Made by a program: the position numbers and the translations under genes
Shown: one piece after another, positions 59,122 to 64,000 of the stretch
Position numbering within the stretch: the first letter of the stretch is position 1
Layout of the letters: every line of letters starts with the position of its first letter
The notes under the pieces: model-generated
Database searches by the model: none
What the model saw: only the letters and a program-made list of their open reading frames with translations
Told to the model about the DNA's origin: nothing
Source of the DNA: Chaenocephalus aceratus
Taxonomy: Eukaryota > Chordata > Actinopteri > Perciformes > Channichthyidae
Assembly (NCBI GenBank): GCA_023974075.1
Contig: JAMFTG010000287.1
Coordinates: 118,501 to 182,500, forward strand
Direction of reading: 5' to 3'
DNA length: 64,000 nucleotides

Positions 59122-59947
59122 GTTATTTAGTTTCCTGATTTTAAATGGAAATTAAATCATTTGAGTGTTCCCAAAGCACCAGTGTTCTGCAGTTTGTGTG
59201 GGCCTACTGTACTGTTGCACAGTTTTGGAAGATTCATAGCTAACCACAATGAAGATTATGGATTATCTCATATTTTTAGTACTCAATTTGTCCTCCCCCC
59301 CTCTAACATCACCAGAAGTCATAATTTAAGGGGTCATTTCTCAAAAATGTCTTCCGGGGAAGAATCCCCCCGGACCGCCCTAGGGGACCCCATAGGGACC
59401 TATGGTTTGGTCTCTATTTCCATAGCCCCACCAAATATATTTTCCACCAGCCGCCACTGGTTCAGAGAGAAAAACAGCTGTGTTCTCGGGCTCTGGAGAG
59501 TGAAGGAAGGGCAGAGAAACAGCACATCAGCTGTATAGCTAGGCTTGTTTGAGACACATTGCGGCTCGCCTCGAAAGTAGACGAGAGTAGCCGATCGCAG
59601 CCGGGGGAGGTGTCAAAAAGCTCGTCTTAAGTCGGACAGCTCGGACTCGGAGTCGGCTTGACTGGCTGGGTTTGCAATGGCGGAAATTTCGTTGACGTTT
59701 TTCGTTGCAGATGAAGTGGATGCAATAGAAATGCTCCTCCCTCTTAATGTTTGCAAAACTGATAGGTGGACAGGCTACAAATGATCAGTCCCTTCAGATC
59801 CGCACACATGGAGCTTCATGAGCATGAATTGAACAGACCTGCTGCTGTATTAATTCTTTAGCTGCCACTTTAAGCTTTATGATGTGTACAACATGGATGT
59901 AATTTGATTTCATCTTGCCATTTTAAATGATGTATTCAATAAATAAG

Positions 59948-60001
59948 GTTAAACCAAATCATTACATTACAATATATTTTATTTTAATGATTTGGTTTAA
60001 C
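59948..60001. repeat. 17-bp inverted repeat
   Basis: gttaaaccaaatcatta (59948-59964) is exactly inverted at 59985-60001 with a 20-base AT-rich loop. It may be the remains of a tiny foldback element next to the retroelement tail. Confidence 0.85.
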
Positions 60002-60002
60002 T

Positions 60003-60080
60003 TAAAGAGAAACTTTATTGTTATTGCACATATGACAGGTACTGAGACAACGAAATGCAGTTTAGCTTCTAACCAGGTGC
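60003..60080 (-). mobile_element. Retroelement 3' end fragment, antisense
   Basis: The complement ends with ctgcatttcgttgtctcagt and then caataacaataaagtttctc, a familiar fish retroelement terminus with AATAAA. It immediately precedes the 45-bp minisatellite. Confidence 0.5.
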
Positions 60081-60162
60081 AACAAGCAGAGAAGTGGAAA
60101 GTAATGTACACAATCTACAGAATAACATATAGAATGAATTAAATGATGAATAAACAGTGGGG

Positions 60163-60487
60163 TATGAATACACTAGATATCAGCCTGTGAGCAGTATGAA
60201 CAGTGTGTATGAATACACTAGATATCAGCCTGAGAGCAGTATGAACAGTGTGTATGAATACACTAGATATCAGCCTGTGAGCAGTATGAACAGTGTGTAT
60301 GAATACACTAGATATCAGCCTGAGAGCAGTATGAACAGTGTGTATGAATACACTAGATATCAGCCTGTGAGCAGTATGAACAGTGTGTATTAATACACTA
60401 GATATCAGCCTGTGAGCAGTATGAACAGTGTGTATGAATACACTAGATATCAGCCTGTGAGCAGTATGAACAGTGTGTATGAATATG
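60163..60487 (+). repeat. 45-bp minisatellite, seven units
   Basis: The unit is tatgaatacactagatatca then gcctgtgagcagtatgaacagtgtg. Units 1-5 alternate cctgtgagc and cctgagagc, a 90-bp pattern; units 6 and 7 are both cctgtgagc. As 45 is a multiple of three, one frame stays open (EYTRYQPVSSMNSVY repeated) until a tat-taa change in unit 6. Not a gene. Confidence 0.95.
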
Positions 60488-60946
60488 CTAAGATATATAA
60501 AGTATGAAAACGGTAAGCAGTATAGTATAAAATATAGATATTAATTTCATGATGATAAACATTGTGGAACAATGATGAAACATGGGAATGGATGTGGCGA
60601 CGTGAAACTGACACAAAACAACAACAAACTTTTGCCAGCCAATTGGAGAGTTTCATCAGCAGCACGTGGTAAAAACCACCAATGAGCGCTCAGCTCCAGA
60701 TACCAGCGAGCCGTTTCCCATCAAGCATTTCGCTTCCGCAGCTCGTGGAGAGCAAGTGCGCCAACTCGCCTCGCCTCGCTCTCAAGGCTGCGGGCGTCTT
60801 TGTCCCGCGAGATTTCAAAGTCTCATGTGGGCGAGTCTCCAGAGCAAGTCGGACAAAATGACTAACCATCATGCAACGCACCAGCAAGACGTTCGATGCG
60901 CATTGCGCAGGTCTGCGCAGGTCTTGCTTGTCTCAAACAAGCCTAG

Positions 60947-61540
60947 TATCCTCCGATGGCTCCTCCCCGTGTGCCGGTTGGCGCTGCTGGGGGCCGGCCC
61001 TCCACTCTTCTTCAATGTCCGTTGTTGCACATAACAGAGGATTCAGACATTGTACATTCATATATATAACTAAACACGCCTCTCCTCCTCATATTCTCTT
61101 TCATCACTTTTCATTTATTGCATTTTTACGGCTGTAATTCATTATTTTTAATAATTCTGGAAATACTTCACGGCCGTTATCATTTCCGGTAGCTCCGGAT
61201 GTTCTCATATACCCACGTCTGTAAACAAAACGTATTAAAATAAACTGTACCTTCATTTAATATTCAGCAATAATAATATCTCGACGTCTATAGTTGTAGT
61301 GTTAAAATCAGTAGGTTTCGGTTTCAGCAACACTCTGTGTCATTTCACTTCTAAATTCACATTTAAAGGGAAAGGAATATTAGCCACATGCTAAATGCTA
61401 ACCGGAGATGAAGGATTTTCAGAATAAAAGCTTGACATCAGACATTGTGCGCGAGAACTTCTGGTTTTTCAGTATAAAACAGCATTTAAACTGACTGTAT
61501 GTTTAAACTAAATGATGCTATAAAACATTGATTGTAATTT
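60947..61540. other. Unassigned sequence
   Basis: No recognised gene or repeat in about 600 bp. Confidence 0.4.
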
Positions 61541-61921
61541 CTAACAGTAGGTAATTCACTTCAGAAACACTTTATGTTATATTCCATGGAATGCTCTTAA
61601 CATCCCGATAGCAATGAATATATTAAATGCTTAGACAATAAATACATAAAACAAGGTCATCTCTGGAAGCCGTGGCGCTGTAAAAAGCACGACCAATCAT
61701 CTGAGCCGGCTAAAGTAACTGGATGGCCTACCTGCCTGTCAGCCCTCCATCGGGGCACAAACTCATCTCGTGCCCTCATTGGTCATGTGCGCGTTCGTGT
61801 GTGTTGGGGGAGGGGCTCTGTGAGGAAGTCTGAAGGAAGGGGCCGATTATTTTCGGCTGCGTACTTTCAAATTCTAGTGCACTCGAGCTGGTTTCTCCAT
61901 TCTTACCTACCCCGCCTTTAA
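61541..61921. mobile_element. TTAA-type MITE, family 1, copy d
   Basis: The right end TTACCTACCCCGCCTTTAA is intact, while the left end is worn down to taacagtaggtaattcactt. The interior matches copy b, including tcacttcagaaacactt and atcggggcacaaactcatct. It has an extra ctgaaggaagggg near 61830. Confidence 0.85.
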
Positions 61922-63078
61922 CAGCCATTTGTTCCTGATATAACCCTAAGACTTCCTGTCATTAGAGCAGCTCTTAATGACTCCTCTTAAAGCTGCATTA
62001 TACATGAGTCATGTGAAGCTCCCTGGAGATTATTAAATCCTCACAGCACCCAAACGTTTATTATTTACCGTTTCTCTATCTCATAATGAGCAGCGACACC
62101 TCTTCTGCCTTTTACAGATCATATTTCTGCAAACAAAGAGTTACATTTTTTTACTTTTGGCCAATCTTCTGCACCCGATGCTCCACCTGTTGAACGCTGC
62201 TACAATGTAAAGATGGACGCTAAGCATATCTGATTAAGCAGCGTGTTTAACTCTATGCTTGGGTTATTTTTAAATATTCTCTGCTCTGCTTTGTTTACTT
62301 AACCCAACAAATGTTTAGCCACAATTGTATATAATTGGCGGATTTTTCTGCGGGTGAAAAGCTGATTGATGTATGATTTATGATGTTTAACGGTCCTATT
62401 GTGGAGGCGTTAATGAGGTCTAAAGAGGGCGTATCTTAACATACCATTTTTGTTTAAACTAGAACTGTGCAGATATTCAGGAACATATTGCCGAACATTT
62501 CTGGGACATACCGTTATGTTGAGGTAGCACACAAACAAATGGAGTACTTAACGGGTTCTTGCCCCGCAGCTATGATTTGGCTTGTTTGAAGAAAGTATAC
62601 CTGCAGGTTTCTGGCTGTTTTTGTTTAAAGGGTTTATGTGTTTGAATCTGTGTGGATACACGCGTAGTATACACAAGGAGGATTGAACCTATTACATGTG
62701 TCAGAAACAGTCGGAACATTATGATTATTATTTCTCAAAAATGGTCCATCGCAGTTTCTCAATTTCTTGTCTGGAACCCAAAGGATTTTTAATATGAAAT
62801 AAAGCAACATTTGAGCGACTAATCAATTCATTGTAGCTCCTCCAGATACGAGTGGGTATCATCTTTCATTTGTTATGACTGCATTCGTCTTCCTGTGTTC
62901 ATCCTCATGGGCAAAGCAAAACGTCGTTGTTGAGGCTCCGCGCTCCTCAAGATGCAGAACGGCCATCTCTGGAGCCATCACCAGCATGCACACACACTGT
63001 CATAGAGACGCATGCGGTCATAGAGTCATAGAGACGCATGTGGTCTCCATGGAGATAGTTATGTGAGCACTTAACGAA
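61922..63078. other. Unassigned sequence
   Basis: About 1.15 kb without a recognised gene. A short direct repeat of catagagacgcatg occurs at 63001-63014 and 63028-63041. Confidence 0.45.
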
Positions 63079-63086
63079 CACACACA

Positions 63087-63125
<39 letters not shown>
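63079..63125. repeat. CA microsatellite
   Basis: (CA)n with one caaaca interruption. Confidence 0.96.
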
Positions 63126-63127
<2 letters not shown>

Positions 63128-63214
63128 GAAGATTGCAAATTGTTAGATAATGACACCTGGGAAGTGATGCTGCACTTATAATGCTCACATTAAAGGTGTG
63201 CTTATTAGAGAGAG

Positions 63215-63570
<356 letters not shown>

Positions 63571-63632
63571 AGGACACTGTGTGTGGTGTGTGTGTGTGTG
63601 TGTGTGGGTGTGTGTGTGTGTGTGTGTTTGTG

Positions 63633-63676
<44 letters not shown>

Positions 63677-63691
63677 TGTGGGTGTGTGTGT

Positions 63692-63760
<69 letters not shown>
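63571..63760 (+). repeat. GT microsatellite, about 190 bp
   Basis: (GT)n with several ggt, ggg and ttt interruptions. Confidence 0.97.
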
Positions 63761-63764
<4 letters not shown>

Positions 63765-64000
63765 TTGTTGTTGCACATGCCTCAACATTCATCCAGATGC
63801 ACCCTGGATTGTGAGAACAGCAAATACAATCGTTTCATCTTTAAATATAAATTACGATGCGTTGCATTTTCTGTCCAAGTGAATTTTAAAGCGAGTCGTG
63901 CGCGTCTAAAGTGTTGCGATTCGAGGTGATGGTATCCCCTGGATGTGGGGAATCCTTTGCCTGGTGTTTTCTGAAAGTTGTGAGCGGTCTGGTTTTAATT
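63761..64000. other. Unassigned sequence
   Basis: No recognised feature to the end of the window. Confidence 0.4.

Larger units (their letters stand above)
56907..59459. mobile_element. Large hAT element, 2.55 kb, carrying other insertions
   Basis: Starts CAGTGGCGGCCGGCCCATAG and ends CACCAGCCGCCACTG. Perfect 8-bp duplication gttcagag at 56899-56906 and 59460-59467. It contains a Harbinger-like element (57153-58435), a truncated hAT-type MITE (about 58789-59025) and a CA tract (59026-59119). The remaining own sequence is about 1 kb and I see no transposase in it. Confidence 0.92.
59539..60946. mobile_element. Inverted-repeat element with an 18-bp perfect terminus
   Basis: CTAGGCTTGTTTGAGACA at 59539-59556 is exactly inverted at 60929-60946. 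Subterminal DNA on both sides is GC-rich with cgcctcg and gactcg words. A tat trinucleotide occurs near both ends (59534-59536 and 60947-60949), possibly a 3-bp duplication, but the left copy is offset by two bases. It carries a retroelement tail (about 60003-60080) and the 45-bp minisatellite. The superfamily is not settled. Confidence 0.75.

Overview
The window looks like intronic or intergenic DNA from a ray-finned (teleost) fish. The evidence is very abundant GT/CA microsatellites, several expanded minisatellites, an L2/UnaL2-type LINE together with a tRNA-derived SINE sharing its tail, and many hAT and TTAA-type DNA transposons with intact target-site duplications (TSDs). I found no host protein-coding exon, rRNA or functional tRNA that I can support. 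The long open frames come from tandem repeats that lack stop codons (37-bp, 57-bp and GT arrays) or from decayed transposon proteins.

Layout. 1-6.3 kb: a hAT element (776-1322), a 2.2-kb array of a 37-bp minisatellite starting next to a TTAA-type end, and a SINE on the minus strand. 6.3-10.4 kb: a decayed minus-strand LINE with endonuclease and reverse transcriptase remnants, interrupted by a ~1.06-kb piggyBac-like insertion. 11.55-14.07 kb: a hAT element containing another hAT, which contains a third inverted-repeat element with a near-perfect 55-nt palindrome. 14.5-16.0 kb: another nested hAT pair. 16.4-17.2 kb: a 5'-truncated L2-type LINE (minus). 18.4-25.3 kb: large GT arrays, TTAA MITEs, a small tandem duplication and a strong CTCF-type motif. 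25.3-28.2 kb: a stack of nested DNA elements with a hAT transposase C-terminus remnant and a probable solo LTR.

30.8-32.4 kb: a second L2-type LINE tail whose 3'UTR has been blown up into a 1.3-kb, 19-bp minisatellite. 33.6-38.1 kb: hAT elements, a 40-bp minisatellite and a TTAA MITE. 39.6-43.6 kb: a TTAA MITE and the first 57-bp array (~40 units). 44.7-48.6 kb: three hAT elements. 50.8-53.2 kb: a second 57-bp array (~41 units) of the same family and orientation. 56.9-60.9 kb: a 2.55-kb hAT carrying a Harbinger-like insertion with a Myb/SANT-like protein remnant, followed by an inverted-repeat element carrying a 45-bp minisatellite. 61.5-64 kb: a TTAA MITE and two further large GT arrays.

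The main theme is layering: transposons inserted into transposons, and minisatellites that appear to have grown from short seed sequences inside transposons. For the 19-bp array an unexpanded relative of the same LINE is in the window and shows the seed. For the 57-bp arrays the edge unit shows a TTAA-element-like terminus. I did not see a phage-like, CRISPR-like or operon-like system, and nothing here requires a new molecular machine.
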